64,000 bases of DNA, taken from positions 186,001-250,000 of the forward strand of contig NZ_JAMXLE010000002.1 in the NCBI RefSeq assembly GCF_024055895.1, given 5' to 3'. Positions 53,031 through 63,368 of this stretch are shown here, one piece after another. The position numbers and the translations under genes are program-made. The notes beneath the pieces are model-generated. The model saw nothing but the letters and a program-made list of their open reading frames with translations. It made no database searches and was not told the origin of the DNA. This DNA comes from Rhizobium sp. L1K21. GTDB taxonomy: Bacteria; Pseudomonadota; Alphaproteobacteria; Rhizobiales; Rhizobiaceae. Positions within the stretch are counted from its first letter, which is position 1. Each line of letters opens with the position of its first letter.

Positions 53031-54655
53031 CTGAGCCGCTTCTGACCATTCGCGATCTTTCGGTGGCATTTCATCAAGGCGGCAAGACCTCGCTTGCCGT
53101 CGATAAGGTGTCGTTTGAAATCGGCAAGGGTGAAGTGGTGGCTCTGGTTGGGGAATCCGGCTCGGGTAAATCGGTGACCGCCAACTCCATCCTGAAGCTG
53201 TTGCCCTACCCGGCAGCCAGCCACCCATCCGGCGAAGTGATTTTCAAGGGTGTCGACCTCTTGAATGCCAATGAAAAGGTGCTGCGCGGGGTGCGCGGCA
53301 ATGACATCACGCAGATTTTCCAAGAGCCTATGACATCGCTGAACCCGCTTCATACCATCGAGCGGCAGATTGGCGAGATTTTGGAACTGCACCAGGCAAT
53401 CACTGGTGAGGCAGCGCGCAAGCGCACGCTTGAGCTTTTGAATCAGGTCGGCATTCGTGAGCCGGAAAAACGGTTGAAAGCCTATCCGCATGAGCTTTCC
53501 GGCGGGCAGCGGCAACGCGTGATGATTGCCATGGCGCTTGCCAACCGGCCCGATCTGCTGATTGCAGACGAACCCACAACGGCGCTTGATGTGACCGTCC
53601 AGGCACAGATACTCGAGCTTTTGAAAGAGCTCAAGGATGTGCATGGCATGTCCATGCTGTTTATCACGCATGATCTCGGGATCGTTCGCCGCTTTGCCGA
53701 CCGGGTTTGCGTGATGACCAATGGCAAGATTGTCGAAAGCGGGCCTGTGGAGACAATTTTCGACAATCCGCAACATGACTATACGCGCCACCTGCTGGCT
53801 GCCGAGCCCAAAGGAAGTGCACCTCCTGCCGACGCTGAAAAGCCGATTGTGGTTGAGGCGGAGGATATAAAGGTCTGGTTTCCCATCAAGACCGGGTTTC
53901 TGCGCAAGGTCACCGATTATGTGAAGGCCGTTGATGGGATCGACCTGAACCTTCGCGCGGGCCAGACCTTGGGCGTGGTGGGCGAATCCGGTTCCGGAAA
54001 GACCACGTTGGGCCTGGCGCTGACACGGCTGATTTCATCCAAGGGGCGCATTGCGTTCATCGGCACGGATATCAGCGCTTATTCCTTTGCCGAGATGAAG
54101 CCTTTCCGAAACCGCATGCAGGTGGTGTTTCAGGACCCCTACGGTTCGCTGTCGCCGCGCATGACGGTGGGCGATATCGTGGCCGAGGGGCTTGCCGTTC
54201 ATGAGCCGTCCATTACGCCGGAAGAGCGTGACCGGCGCGTGTGCGACGTGCTGAAGGAGGTTGGGCTCGACCCGCAAACGCGCTGGCGCTATCCGCACGA
54301 ATTTTCCGGCGGTCAGAGGCAACGTATCGCCATTGCCCGCGCCATGATCCTGAAACCGCGCTTCGTGATGCTCGATGAGCCGACATCGGCGCTGGACATG
54401 AGCGTGCAGGCGCAGGTGGTCGACCTCTTGCGCGAGCTCCAGGCGGCCCATGATCTGGCCTATCTGTTCATCAGCCACGATCTGAAGGTGGTGCGGGCGC
54501 TCGCCAATGACATCATCGTCATGCGGCTGGGGAAAGTTGTCGAACAGGGGCCGACCGAACAGATCATCACCGCACCCAAGGAAGATTATACCAAGGCGCT
54601 GATGGCAGCTGCCTTCGACCTGAAAGCCATTCGTTCCAAAGCAGTAAGCCAGTGA
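53027..54655 (+). CDS. yejF: Peptide ABC transporter, fused double ATPase YejF
   Basis: 542 residues, two ABC domains in one chain. N-terminal half: Walker [18 protein letters not shown] and [21 protein letters not shown]-terminal half: [17 protein letters not shown] and [20 protein letters not shown]. It powers YejBE. It overlaps yejE (ATGA) and ghrA (GTGA), making the last four genes a tightly coupled operon. Confidence 0.96.
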   Translation: MTEPLLTIRDLSVAFHQGGKTSLAVDKVSFEIGKGEVVALVGESGSGKSVTANSILKLLPYPAASHPSGEVIFKGVDLLNANEKVLRGVRGNDITQIFQEPMTSLNPLHTIERQIGEILELHQAITGEAARKRTLELLNQVGIREPEKRLKAYPHELSGGQRQRVMIAMALANRPDLLIADEPTTALDVTVQAQILELLKELKDVHGMSMLFITHDLGIVRRFADRVCVMTNGKIVESGPVETIFDNPQHDYTRHLLAAEPKGSAPPADAEKPIVVEAEDIKVWFPIKTGFLRKVTDYVKAVDGIDLNLRAGQTLGVVGESGSGKTTLGLALTRLISSKGRIAFIGTDISAYSFAEMKPFRNRMQVVFQDPYGSLSPRMTVGDIVAEGLAVHEPSITPEERDRRVCDVLKEVGLDPQTRWRYPHEFSGGQRQRIAIARAMILKPRFVMLDEPTSALDMSVQAQVVDLLRELQAAHDLAYLFISHDLKVVRALANDIIVMRLGKVVEQGPTEQIITAPKEDYTKALMAAAFDLKAIRSKAVSQ

Positions 54656-55608
54656 ATAAAAGCCCTATCATTATCGATTTGAAATTTCGTGACGCTGAGA
54701 TGTGCGCGGCGCTCGCCGGGGCTTTTGCCGGTCGTGAGGTGATCAACCTTGCAGATGCTGCGCACAAAACCCGTGACCTCAGCGGCATTGATTATGCGCT
54801 TGTGTGGAAGCCGCATGCTGATCTCTTTGAGCGGGCAACCGATCTGAAGGCCGTATTTTCGGGCGGAGCCGGTGTGGACCATGTGCTGAACCTGCCCGGC
54901 CTGCCGGATGTGCCGCTTGTGCGTTTCGTGGATCGCAGCCTGACAACGCGGATGAGCGAATGGGCGGTTATGCAGTGCCTGATGCATTTGCGCCAGATGA
55001 AAGCCTATGACGCGCAGCAGAGAAAGGCCGTCTGGAACCCGCTTTCTCAGCCGGAAGCGCGTGAGGTGACTGTGGGCGTCATGGGTCTTGGCGTTCTCGG
55101 GCAGGATGCGGCGTTCAAGCTGCAGATCATGGGCTTCAATGTCATCGGCTGGTCGCGAACCAAGAAAGAGCTGAAGGGCATGGAAACGTTTGATTCCGGT
55201 GCGCTTGATGCCTTTCTGGCGCAAACGGATATCCTTGTCGGGCTGCTGCCGCTAACCGACGACACGCGCGGGCTGTTCAATCTCGCCCTGTTCAAAACGT
55301 TGAGGCAAGGCGGAGCCCTCGGAAAGCCGGTTTTCGTCAATGCGGGGCGCGGCGGAAGTCAGGTTGAAGCCGATATTCTTCAGGCGCTGGATGAGGGCAT
55401 TCTCGGCGGCGCATCGCTTGATGTGTTCGAGGCCGAACCCCTGGCGCAGGACAGCGCCCTTTGGAGCCACCCTGGCATTTTCATCACGCCGCATACCGCT
55501 GCGGATTCCGACATCCGATCGCTTTTCGCGCATGTGGAAGAACAGATTGAGCGACATGAAAATGGACTGCCGCTCGAGCATACGGTGAACCGCAAGCTTG
55601 GTTACTGA
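54652..55608 (+). CDS. ghrA: Glyoxylate/hydroxypyruvate reductase A-type D-2-hydroxyacid dehydrogenase
   Basis: 318 residues from the GTG at 54652, overlapping the yejF stop. The NAD-binding motif is VGVMGLGVLGQDAAFKLQ (G-x-G-x-x-G). The catalytic arginine is in VNAGRGGSQVEADILQ and the histidine in ITPHTAADS. It reduces glyoxylate or hydroxypyruvate. Its joining to the yej operon has no obvious metabolic reason. It overlaps the NlpC/P60 gene tail to tail by 7 nt. Confidence 0.9.
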   Translation: MNKSPIIIDLKFRDAEMCAALAGAFAGREVINLADAAHKTRDLSGIDYALVWKPHADLFERATDLKAVFSGGAGVDHVLNLPGLPDVPLVRFVDRSLTTRMSEWAVMQCLMHLRQMKAYDAQQRKAVWNPLSQPEAREVTVGVMGLGVLGQDAAFKLQIMGFNVIGWSRTKKELKGMETFDSGALDAFLAQTDILVGLLPLTDDTRGLFNLALFKTLRQGGALGKPVFVNAGRGGSQVEADILQALDEGILGGASLDVFEAEPLAQDSALWSHPGIFITPHTAADSDIRSLFAHVEEQIERHENGLPLEHTVNRKLGY

Positions 55609-56474
55609 GGTCGTCTGAAGCCGGTGGGCTCGCCATAGAGATAGGAAATGCGTACGATCGCGTCCCGCAGTGGTTCGCGGGATACGCTCATCGTGTGGCC
55701 GTTGGCGTGGAGAAGGGTCTCGCTGTCTTCGAGAATGCCGACATGGCCCTTCCAGAAGACGAGATCGCCGCGACGGATTTCGTCGGGTGCAATTTCGACA
55801 CCCAGGCCGGCGGCCTGCATGTCGCTGTCACGGGGAGCCTCGACACCTGTCATGTGCAGCGCAAGCTGAACGAGGCCAGAGCAATCGATGCCGAATCCGC
55901 TGCGCCCGCCCCACAGATAGGGCGTCTCGAGAAAACGACCGGCGATGCTGACATAGTCTTCGGTCTCCACTTCCCCCAGCGGCCTGCAGTGACCGGCAAC
56001 CACCGCGCGCTCATCCTCCAGCACGAGGTAGCGTGTGCCGCGATGCTCCAGTTCTTCGATCACGGATATGCGGCTGCCCATGGACAGACCGCCAACCGGC
56101 GCCGTTTTCAATTCCGGTTCGGGATAGATGAAGGTGCGCGGGGCTGTGATCCAATGGGTGGGGTTATCGCCTGCGTCGTCCAGAAAACGATCCGGCAGGT
56201 AACCGACATAGGAATCGATATCGCTTTTCACCCACGACCAGCCGTTCTTCATTTCGAAGACCGTGACGCTTTCACCGAAGAGAAGCTGGGTATCGACGCC
56301 GACATTGAAATGCGGCTCGCTGCGCAGTTCAGCAACGGCCACAACGACGCGGGCTTTTTCGCCAACGACGAAGCGGGCGGCGTTCACCCTGCCTTTGAGC
56401 CCGATTTCGGCAAGGTCGGCGCGGAATGCGTTCAGCCTTCGATCCAGCATTGTTCCATTCTCCGGCGCGTTCAA
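55602..56474 (-). CDS. SH3 and NlpC/P60 peptidoglycan hydrolase
   Basis: 290 residues, no classical signal peptide. Two SH3-like segments (around ELRSEPHFNVGVDTQLLFGE and IYPEPELKTAPVGGLSMGSR) precede the NlpC/P60 domain with C198 in GFGIDCSGLVQ, H244 in WKGHVGI and H256 in TLLHANGH. It probably hydrolyses cell-wall peptides (D-Glu-mDAP). MarR follows on the same strand 10 bp upstream. Confidence 0.93.
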   Translation of the reverse strand: MNAPENGTMLDRRLNAFRADLAEIGLKGRVNAARFVVGEKARVVVAVAELRSEPHFNVGVDTQLLFGESVTVFEMKNGWSWVKSDIDSYVGYLPDRFLDDAGDNPTHWITAPRTFIYPEPELKTAPVGGLSMGSRISVIEELEHRGTRYLVLEDERAVVAGHCRPLGEVETEDYVSIAGRFLETPYLWGGRSGFGIDCSGLVQLALHMTGVEAPRDSDMQAAGLGVEIAPDEIRRGDLVFWKGHVGILEDSETLLHANGHTMSVSREPLRDAIVRISYLYGEPTGFRRPQ

Positions 56475-56484
56475 AAACGAGGTA

Positions 56485-56835
56485 TCAGCGGGGTAATTTA
56501 TGACCTTCCTCGATGATCAGGTCACCCAATTTCTCAAGGTAAAGCGCCCCTTTGACCGTGCGTTTTATGATCACATTGCGGCGATCCTGCGTATCGCGCT
56601 CGCGGTCCACGAGCCCCATGGCGCCCATGGAATCGAGCGCGCGGGTAATCACCGGCTTGGATACGCCAAGCGTGGCGGCCAGCCCGCGCACGGTATGCGG
56701 CGGCGGCATGAGATAGATGTGCAGAAGGATAGCCGTTTGCCGCAACGTCAGATCGTGCGCTTCGGCACGCACCTGTTGAAGGGCAACCTGATGCCACAGA
56801 CCCAAGGCCTGCGATGGCGAAAGCTCGACGGACAC
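56485..56835 (-). CDS. MarR-family transcriptional regulator
   Basis: 116 residues, short for the family but complete for the winged-helix core: LRQTAILLHIYLMPPPHTVR, LAATLGVSKPVITRALDSMG and the wing VDRERDTQDRRNVIIKRTVK. The ligand is unknown. It lies 10 bp upstream of the NlpC/P60 gene and follows the M17 aminopeptidase gene on the same strand. Confidence 0.9.
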   Translation of the reverse strand: MSVELSPSQALGLWHQVALQQVRAEAHDLTLRQTAILLHIYLMPPPHTVRGLAATLGVSKPVITRALDSMGAMGLVDRERDTQDRRNVIIKRTVKGALYLEKLGDLIIEEGHKLPR

Positions 56836-56899
56836 GCAAATACTCCAGAGACCGTTCCGGAACCGTTATATTTGTTTTGAGGCCGAAGAGCAAGGACAC

Positions 56900-58291
56900 C
56901 TATCTCACATTGGTTTTGATGTGGCGGTAGAGGGCGCGGATCGCCTGGGCTTCGCCGCCGACCGGCGAGTGCGGCTTTTTCTTTGATGACCAGCCGAATA
57001 TATCGAAGTGCACCCAGCTTTCCGTCTGCGTGACAAAACGCTTGAGGAAAAGCCCTGCAGTGATGGCTCCCGCCATACCGCCGGACGGCGCATTGGTGAG
57101 ATCTGCGACACCGGCTGAGAGATAATCCTCATAGCCCTTGAAAAGCGGCATGCGCCATAGCGGATCGTCCGTTTCCGCCGATGCATCCAGGAGGTCTGTT
57201 GCAAGGTCGCGGTCATCGGTGAAGAAGGGGGGTAGGTCTGGGCCGAGCGCCACACGCGCGGCACCGGTCAAGGTCGCCATGTCCACCAGCAGATCGGGCG
57301 TTTCTTCATCGGCATAGGTCAGCGCATCGGCGAGGATCAAGCGACCCTCGGCATCGGTGTTATCAATCTGAACCGTCAGGCCTTTGCGGCTGCGATAGAT
57401 ATCGCCGGGCCGGAAAGCGTTGCCAGAAATAGAGTTTTCGACTGCGGGGATGAGGACGCGCAGATCAACCTTCAGGTTGGCATCCATGATCATCAGCGCC
57501 AGACCAAGCATATTGGCAGCGCCACCCATGTCCTTCTTCATGTTGAGCATGGAAGAGGCCGGTTTGATGTCGAGGCCGCCGGTGTCGAAACAAACACCCT
57601 TGCCGACCAGCGTGACCTTCGGCGCGCCCTCGTGGCCCCAGCGCATTTCCAGGAGGCGCGGTTCAGACGCCGAGGCGCGGCCCACGGTATGGATGAGCGG
57701 GAAGTTCTTTTTCAGAAGCGCATCGCCCTTGATGACGGTGACCTTTGCTTCGTAGTAATTCGCGAGATCGCGGAAGACGGCCTCCAGTTCGTCGGGGCCC
57801 ATTTCGTTCGTCGGCATGTTGATCAGGTCGCGAGCCAAGAATATGCCTGCGATCTGGCGGCGAATATCCGCAGCAACCGCATCCTTGGGGATCATCAAGG
57901 TGGCATCCTGGTCTGTTTCGCCGGTATATCTTTCAAAACGGTAGCTGCCCATGCCGAAGCCAAGCGCAATGCGGCTGGCCGTCAGCGGCGCCGTTTCGAT
58001 GTGCCAGTCGCCGGCAGGAAGTCCGGTTGCCAGCTTGCCGGTGATGAAAGGCGTCGCCGCGGGGTTTTTGCCAAGACCGAACAAGGCACCGCCCAGGCCC
58101 CCTTCCGCATTGGGGACAAGAAGGACCGAGCCAGCCTCTGCCTTGTAGCCGGACTTCTTTGCCCAGTCGAGTGCGACCGGATCCAGCGCTTCCAGTTCGA
58201 TCTGCGCCGGCGTGATGGCAAAGACCGGCAATGTCTTGCCGCCTTTGTTGTTGAAAGGGCTTGCGCGCTTAATGAACTGGAATGGCGTCAT
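56900..58291 (-). CDS. Leucyl aminopeptidase (M17)
   Basis: 463 residues. The metal-binding region is VTLVGKGVCFDTGGLDIKPA and the catalytic motif IDNTDAEGRLILADAL (NTDAEGR). It removes N-terminal residues from peptides in the cytoplasm. It is shorter than PepA (503) and resembles the second leucyl aminopeptidase common in rhizobia. It is on the same strand as marR and the NlpC/P60 gene. Confidence 0.94.
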   Translation of the reverse strand: MTPFQFIKRASPFNNKGGKTLPVFAITPAQIELEALDPVALDWAKKSGYKAEAGSVLLVPNAEGGLGGALFGLGKNPAATPFITGKLATGLPAGDWHIETAPLTASRIALGFGMGSYRFERYTGETDQDATLMIPKDAVAADIRRQIAGIFLARDLINMPTNEMGPDELEAVFRDLANYYEAKVTVIKGDALLKKNFPLIHTVGRASASEPRLLEMRWGHEGAPKVTLVGKGVCFDTGGLDIKPASSMLNMKKDMGGAANMLGLALMIMDANLKVDLRVLIPAVENSISGNAFRPGDIYRSRKGLTVQIDNTDAEGRLILADALTYADEETPDLLVDMATLTGAARVALGPDLPPFFTDDRDLATDLLDASAETDDPLWRMPLFKGYEDYLSAGVADLTNAPSGGMAGAITAGLFLKRFVTQTESWVHFDIFGWSSKKKPHSPVGGEAQAIRALYRHIKTNVR

Positions 58292-58436
58292 CAGTTTTCC
58301 TTCGTTTGCTCGTCGATCTCAGCGCGGCATTAACGCTCTATTAGGGTTAACAGATTATTGCTTGAGCGAGGGTTGCGCTGCTGTTTCTCGTTCTGGCCAA
58401 GGGCCTGCGCATCCGGAAAGACCCAGGACGGCAAAT

Positions 58437-59240
58437 ATGACCAGCAGAATTCATGACCATTCCAAGAAATCAAAGCTTCTTCTCGCAGCAGCCTTTGCTG
58501 CTGTTGCAGTTTCTCTGGCCTCCTGCGGAACCACCGATCATAAATTGAAAACGGCGTCTATCCCGAAGTTTTCCAAGCCCATTTCCGAGATGAACGCGAC
58601 CGAGCTTGCGTCGGCTTCCGACGCGGTGGGGGCCGCCTATGCAAAAGACCCGTCAAACCGGGATGCGGGGCTGAACTATGCCGACCTTCTGCGCATGACG
58701 GGAAAGAGTGATCAGGCGCTTGCCGTGATGCAGCAGGTGGTCATCCACCATCCTGACGACCAACAGGTGCTTGCCGCTTTTGGCAAGGCTCAGGCTGCGG
58801 CGGGTGACCTGCAGGCTGCGCTGAACACGATCAGACGTGCTCAGACGCCCGACCGCCCGGACTGGAAGCTGACCTCAGCCGAGGGTGCCATTCTCGACCA
58901 GCTTGGCCGGCCAGACGAAGCGCGACTGAAATATCGCGAAGCACTGGATCTTGCGCCGAATGAGCCTTCCGTGCTTTCCAATATGGGCATGTCCTATCTG
59001 CTGACGAAGGATCTGCGCACGGCTGAAACATACCTGAAAAAGGCCGTTGCGCAGCCGAATGCCGACAGCGGTGTGCGTCAGAACCTGGCTCTCGTGGTGG
59101 GGCTGCAGGGGCGTTATCAGGAAGCCGAAAACATCGCCCGGCAGGAACTATCGCCGGCACAGGCGGATGCCAATATCCAATATCTGCGCTCGATGATGTC
59201 GCAGCAGGGCTCCTGGGGCGCGCTGAAGAAACAAGGCTGA
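58437..59240 (+). CDS. tadD: Tad secretion lipoprotein TadD (TPR)
   Basis: 267 residues from the ATG at 58437. Lipoprotein signal with lipobox VSLASCGTT (cysteine near residue 30). Tetratricopeptide repeats fill the rest, for example DAGLNYADLLRMTGKSDQAL and NEPSVLSNMGMSYLLTKDLR. TadD helps assembly of the outer-membrane part of the Flp pilus machine. It is encoded away from the tadC-tadB-tadA string, on the other strand and separated by the DUF1330 gene. Confidence 0.88.
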   Translation: MTSRIHDHSKKSKLLLAAAFAAVAVSLASCGTTDHKLKTASIPKFSKPISEMNATELASASDAVGAAYAKDPSNRDAGLNYADLLRMTGKSDQALAVMQQVVIHHPDDQQVLAAFGKAQAAAGDLQAALNTIRRAQTPDRPDWKLTSAEGAILDQLGRPDEARLKYREALDLAPNEPSVLSNMGMSYLLTKDLRTAETYLKKAVAQPNADSGVRQNLALVVGLQGRYQEAENIARQELSPAQADANIQYLRSMMSQQGSWGALKKQG

Positions 59241-59258
59241 TGCGTCGGCCTCGCGCTC

Positions 59259-59666
59259 TCAGAAAGCACCGCCAAAATCCAATGGCTTCATCCTGATCAA
59301 CCGGCTGTCGAGAACACCTGCCTGACGGTGCGGCATAGCCTTGCGGTATTCGGGGTCTTCAATCATCGCCGCGAATGCGGCCGCGTCGGGATATTCGGCG
59401 ATGAAGGCGATGTCCCAATCCTCGCCATCGGGTCCGATCATCATGAATTGCGGCTTACCGCGCCAGACAATGCGACCGCCCAGACGGCTGAAAACAGGTC
59501 CGCTCAATTTGGAATAGGTCTTGTAGGCCTCGGCACCGGAGACGTCACGGCCATCATCATAGTCTGCCTTTTGGCGAAAGCGGACGAGATTGAGCATGTG
59601 AATGGGACCGCTGTCATCAATCGCTCTGAAACCATCCCATCGTTCCCGGCTGAAACTCGTATGCAT
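59259..59666 (-). CDS. DUF1330 domain protein
   Basis: 135 residues. GPIHMLNLVRFRQKADYDDG and AFIAEYPDAAAFAAMIEDPE followed by MPHRQAGVLDSRLI are DUF1330 (ferredoxin-like fold) features. Function unknown. It sits between tadD and tadC and has no apparent link to the pilus. Confidence 0.87.
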   Translation of the reverse strand: MHTSFSRERWDGFRAIDDSGPIHMLNLVRFRQKADYDDGRDVSGAEAYKTYSKLSGPVFSRLGGRIVWRGKPQFMMIGPDGEDWDIAFIAEYPDAAAFAAMIEDPEYRKAMPHRQAGVLDSRLIRMKPLDFGGAF

Positions 59667-59750
59667 TTTTACTCCTCCCGAATTTTACTCGGGAGAAGGT
59701 ACACAGGTTCGAGGGAAATACAAAACGAATGCGCCCAATGGCAGCTGTGC

Positions 59751-60737
59751 TTAGAAGTTATCAGCAACCTTGATGCCTGCAGGGCCGAGAATAACGGCAA
59801 CCAGCACCGGCAGGAAGAAAAGGATCATCGGCACTGTGAGCTTCGGCGGCAAGGCTGCTGCCTTTTTCTCCGCTTCGTTCATGCGATGATCGCGGCTTTC
59901 CTGTGCGAGCACGCGCAGCGCCTGGGCAACCGGCGTACCATAGCGCTCAGCCTGGATAAGGGCCTGAACAGCAGACTTGATTGGCTCGAGCTGCGTGCGG
60001 ATTGCCAGATTTTCAAAAGCCTGCCGGCGCTCCTGCAGAAACGACAGTTCGGCCGTGGTCAAAACCAGCTCCTCGGCCAGTTCGGGCGATTGCTCGGCAA
60101 TTTCCTCGGCAACCCGGTGTAGACCCGCTTCCACCGAAACACCGGATTCCACACAGATCAACAGAAGATCAAGCGCATCCGGCCACGCCTGGCGGATTGA
60201 TTTCTGACGCTTGCCGACCAGGTTTGCGATAAAGATGTTGGGGGCGTAAAATCCAACATATCCAAAAGCGATTGCCGCAAAGGCTTTGACCGTCAACGGC
60301 TGGGTTGGCAGGTTGCCAAGGACAAAAATCCAGACCAACGCAATGACAAGAAAAAGGAACGGTAGTGTGACGCGGGCAAAGAGGAAGGCGTTCAATGCGC
60401 TTTGCGAACGCAAACCTGCCGACTTCAGGCGGTTGACCGTCTTATCGTCAACCAGCGCTTTGCGCAGGTTCAGCCTTTCCACGATGTTGCGCACATTCGC
60501 ATTGCCTTCACCGCGCAGGCTGGCTCTCTTTCCGGTCGCTTCTGCAGCAAGACGCGCTCTCTCACGCGCGCGCATTTGCTCACGCTCGGTTGAAACAGAG
60601 CGCATGCGTTTTTCCAAATCGCCCTTTTCGAAATAGGGCAGGATCAGCATGTAAAGGGTGAGGAAAACCGATAATGCCACCAGCACCGAAATGATCGTTC
60701 CGGGATCGGTCAACATTGCCGCAAAATCTTTGTTCAT
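59751..60737 (-). CDS. tadC: Flp pilus assembly protein TadC
   Basis: 328 residues with GspF-like domain. N-terminal span (PGTIISVLVALSVFLTLYML), spans near VTLPFLFLVIALVWIFVLGN and at the C-terminus (MILFFLPVLVAVILGPAGIK). LHRVAEEIAEQSPELAEEL and LRVLAQESRDHRMNEAEKKA are the T2SSF motifs. It is an inner-membrane platform protein with TadB. The start is 16 bp after the tadB stop. Confidence 0.93.
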   Translation of the reverse strand: MNKDFAAMLTDPGTIISVLVALSVFLTLYMLILPYFEKGDLEKRMRSVSTEREQMRARERARLAAEATGKRASLRGEGNANVRNIVERLNLRKALVDDKTVNRLKSAGLRSQSALNAFLFARVTLPFLFLVIALVWIFVLGNLPTQPLTVKAFAAIAFGYVGFYAPNIFIANLVGKRQKSIRQAWPDALDLLLICVESGVSVEAGLHRVAEEIAEQSPELAEELVLTTAELSFLQERRQAFENLAIRTQLEPIKSAVQALIQAERYGTPVAQALRVLAQESRDHRMNEAEKKAAALPPKLTVPMILFFLPVLVAVILGPAGIKVADNF

Positions 60738-60753
60738 CGCGCGCTTCCCATCC

Positions 60754-61764
60754 TCAAATATCGAAACTGACCATTTTCTTCATCACCAGAATGCCGATTG
60801 ACATCCAGATGGCTGAGAAGCCGAGGATAAGGTGTCCACGCGGATCGGTAAAAAGCGTCATGATGTATTCGGGCGAGGTGAGATAAACCATGAAGGCCAC
60901 GGCAAAGGGCAAAATACCAATGATGCCGGCGGAGGCTTTGGCTTCCATGGAAAGCGCCGAAACCTTCGCACGCATCTTCTTGCGGTCACGCAGAACACGG
61001 CTGAGATTGCCCAATGCCTCGGACAGATTGCCGCCGGCCTGAGACTGAATGGCGATTACGACTGCAAAGAAGCTGACTTCCTGCAAGGGGATGCTCTGAT
61101 ACATGCGCGCGCAGGCTTCCGGGATGTTGAAGCCCATTTGCTGGGCTTCAACCACTCTGCGGATTTCGGTCTTGACCGGCTCCTGGCCATCAACGGCGAT
61201 CAGGCGTAGAGCATCGTTGAGCGGAAGGCCCGATTTGATGGAACGGACCATAACGTCCAGAGCGTTGGGAAACTCGGCCAAAAACTGCTTCTTGCGCCGA
61301 TTGACGAGAAAACGAACAATGATCTGCGGCAGACCTGCACCCAGCGCGAAGGCCGCACTGAGCGCAATCAGCGGGCTGAAGCCACCGAGAAACGCCAGCA
61401 CGAATGCAAAAAGTCCAAAAGCTGCCGAGTAGATGTAGAACTGCGAGACGGTGATTTTCAAACCGGCCTGCTGAATTCTTTCCTTCAGGCCAATATTTTG
61501 CTTGCGGGATTTCTCCTGCTGTTTTCTCTCAAGCTCCTTGAGCGAATCCTGCACCGACTTCCTGCGTTTGGAGGCTTCGGCAACGCGATCGCGCGCGGCC
61601 TTCATCTTGATCGTGTCGGTCTCTGCAGCGCGTACCTTATTGAGGCGTCGCTCTGTCTTTTTCTCGGTTTCAATCTGACCGAAGAAGAGCATATAGGCGA
61701 TGGCCCCTGCGGCGACAGCAGCGAGGACGATAATTCCCAGAACCCTGATATCCATACCAAACAT
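60754..61764 (-). CDS. tadB: Flp pilus assembly protein TadB
   Basis: 336 residues, paralogous to TadC. A span at residues 5-30 (VLGIIVLAAVAAGAIAYMLF) and a charged coiled-coil (KERIQQAGLK and earlier). The T2SSF domain is marked by NALDVMVRSIKSGLPLNDAL and SFFAVVIAIQSQAGGNLSEA. It forms the membrane platform of the Tad machine. tadA lies 10 bp upstream. Confidence 0.94.
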   Translation of the reverse strand: MFGMDIRVLGIIVLAAVAAGAIAYMLFFGQIETEKKTERRLNKVRAAETDTIKMKAARDRVAEASKRRKSVQDSLKELERKQQEKSRKQNIGLKERIQQAGLKITVSQFYIYSAAFGLFAFVLAFLGGFSPLIALSAAFALGAGLPQIIVRFLVNRRKKQFLAEFPNALDVMVRSIKSGLPLNDALRLIAVDGQEPVKTEIRRVVEAQQMGFNIPEACARMYQSIPLQEVSFFAVVIAIQSQAGGNLSEALGNLSRVLRDRKKMRAKVSALSMEAKASAGIIGILPFAVAFMVYLTSPEYIMTLFTDPRGHLILGFSAIWMSIGILVMKKMVSFDI

Positions 61765-61774
61765 CGGATATGCC

Positions 61775-63340
61775 CTACGTTGTCTTCATCTCCATGGAAT
61801 CGAGCGCATCGGCCAGACGACGGTCTTCGTTGTAATAGCGAGCCCGATCCCAGAAATTCGGTTTTGAAATGCCGGTCGACATGTGGCGACCGATGATTTT
61901 TCCATTTGCGTCTTCGCCATCCATCTCAAAACGCATCAGGTCCTGCGTGACGATGACATCGCCTTCCATGCCGACCACTTCGGTGACGTGTGTGATGCGG
62001 CGCGAGCCGTCTCTGAGACGCGCAGCCTGAATAATGACGTCGACCGAACCGGCGATAATCTCGCGGACTGTCTTGGCGGGAAGGCTGAAACCACCCATGG
62101 CAATCATCGATTCCATACGGCTGAGGCATTCACGCGGGGTGTTGGCGTGGATGGTGCCCATCGAGCCATCGTGGCCGGTGTTCATGGCCTGCAGGAGGTC
62201 GAACACTTCCGGTCCGCGCACTTCGCCGACGATGATGCGTTCGGGACGCATACGCAGGCAGTTCTTGACCAGATCGCGCATGGTGATTTCGCCCTCACCT
62301 TCGATATTGGGCGGGCGCGTTTCCAGGCGGACGACATGCGGTTGCTGAAGCTGGAGTTCGGCGGAGTCTTCGCAAGTAATGATACGCTCGTCTTCGTCGA
62401 TATAGCGCGTAAGGCAGTTGAGAAGCGTGGTCTTACCGGAGCCCGTACCGCCTGAGATGACAACATTGCAGCGCACGCGCCCGATAATCTGCAACAGGAC
62501 CGCCCCGGCCTCGGTGATCGAGCCATAGCGCACAAGCTGATCAAGCGTCAGCTTGTCCTTCTTGAATTTACGAATGGTCAGTGCCGTGCCGTCGATGGCC
62601 AAGGGCGGCGCGATGACGTTGACGCGCGAACCATCGGGAAGGCGTGCGTCGCAGATTGGGCTTGCTTCATCAACACGGCGGCCGACCTGGCTGACGATAC
62701 GCTGGCAGATGGACAGAAGCTGGGAATTGTCGCGAAACCGGATATCGGATTCGTGCACCTTGCCATCGACTTCGATAAATGTCTGGCCGGCACCATTGAC
62801 CATGATATCGGCGATATCGTCGCGCGCCAGCAGCGGCTCCAGCGGACCATATCCGAGAACGTCGTTGCAGATGTCCTCCAGCAGTTCTTCCTGCTCGGCA
62901 ATGGACATTGCAAAGTTCTTGATGGTGATGATGTCGTTGACAATATCACGGATTTCTTCGCGCGCGCTTTCAGCGTCGAGCTTGGCCAGCTGTGACAGAT
63001 CGATCGTGTCGATCAGGGCCGAAAAAACCTGCGATTTTGTATCGTAATACTCGTTCGTGCGTGGTGTACGCTTGCGTTGCGATGACGGCGGTGGCGGTGG
63101 GGCAACCGGGGCGCGGGCCGGTTGGGCCGAGGCACGCGTCTGCTGGGGGGCCAAAGGCGGTGGTGCTACAGCAGCTCTCGGCTCATGCACGGCCGGTTGA
63201 GCGGGGGGCGCAGGTACAGGCGCCGCCTGCTGAACGGGCGTCGGTGCGGGCGCCAAAGGGGCAGGCTGCTCCGGGCGAACCTGCGGGGTCACACCTGTGC
63301 CAGCCTTTCCGAAACCGTCATTTCCTCGCTTGCCGAACAT
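61775..63340 (-). CDS. tadA: Flp pilus ATPase TadA/CpaF
   Basis: 521 residues. The first 95 are proline/alanine-rich and poorly conserved. The ATPase domain has Walker A VISGGTGSGKTTLLNCL, ITCEDSAELQLQQPHVVRLE (Asp box) and RMRPERIIVGEVRGPEVFDL (Walker B-like). It drives pilus polymerisation. It precedes tadB and follows cpaE by 28 bp. Confidence 0.96.
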   Translation of the reverse strand: MFGKRGNDGFGKAGTGVTPQVRPEQPAPLAPAPTPVQQAAPVPAPPAQPAVHEPRAAVAPPPLAPQQTRASAQPARAPVAPPPPPSSQRKRTPRTNEYYDTKSQVFSALIDTIDLSQLAKLDAESAREEIRDIVNDIITIKNFAMSIAEQEELLEDICNDVLGYGPLEPLLARDDIADIMVNGAGQTFIEVDGKVHESDIRFRDNSQLLSICQRIVSQVGRRVDEASPICDARLPDGSRVNVIAPPLAIDGTALTIRKFKKDKLTLDQLVRYGSITEAGAVLLQIIGRVRCNVVISGGTGSGKTTLLNCLTRYIDEDERIITCEDSAELQLQQPHVVRLETRPPNIEGEGEITMRDLVKNCLRMRPERIIVGEVRGPEVFDLLQAMNTGHDGSMGTIHANTPRECLSRMESMIAMGGFSLPAKTVREIIAGSVDVIIQAARLRDGSRRITHVTEVVGMEGDVIVTQDLMRFEMDGEDANGKIIGRHMSTGISKPNFWDRARYYNEDRRLADALDSMEMKTT

Positions 63341-63368
63341 CGCTACCTAACCTAACAACATCGAATTC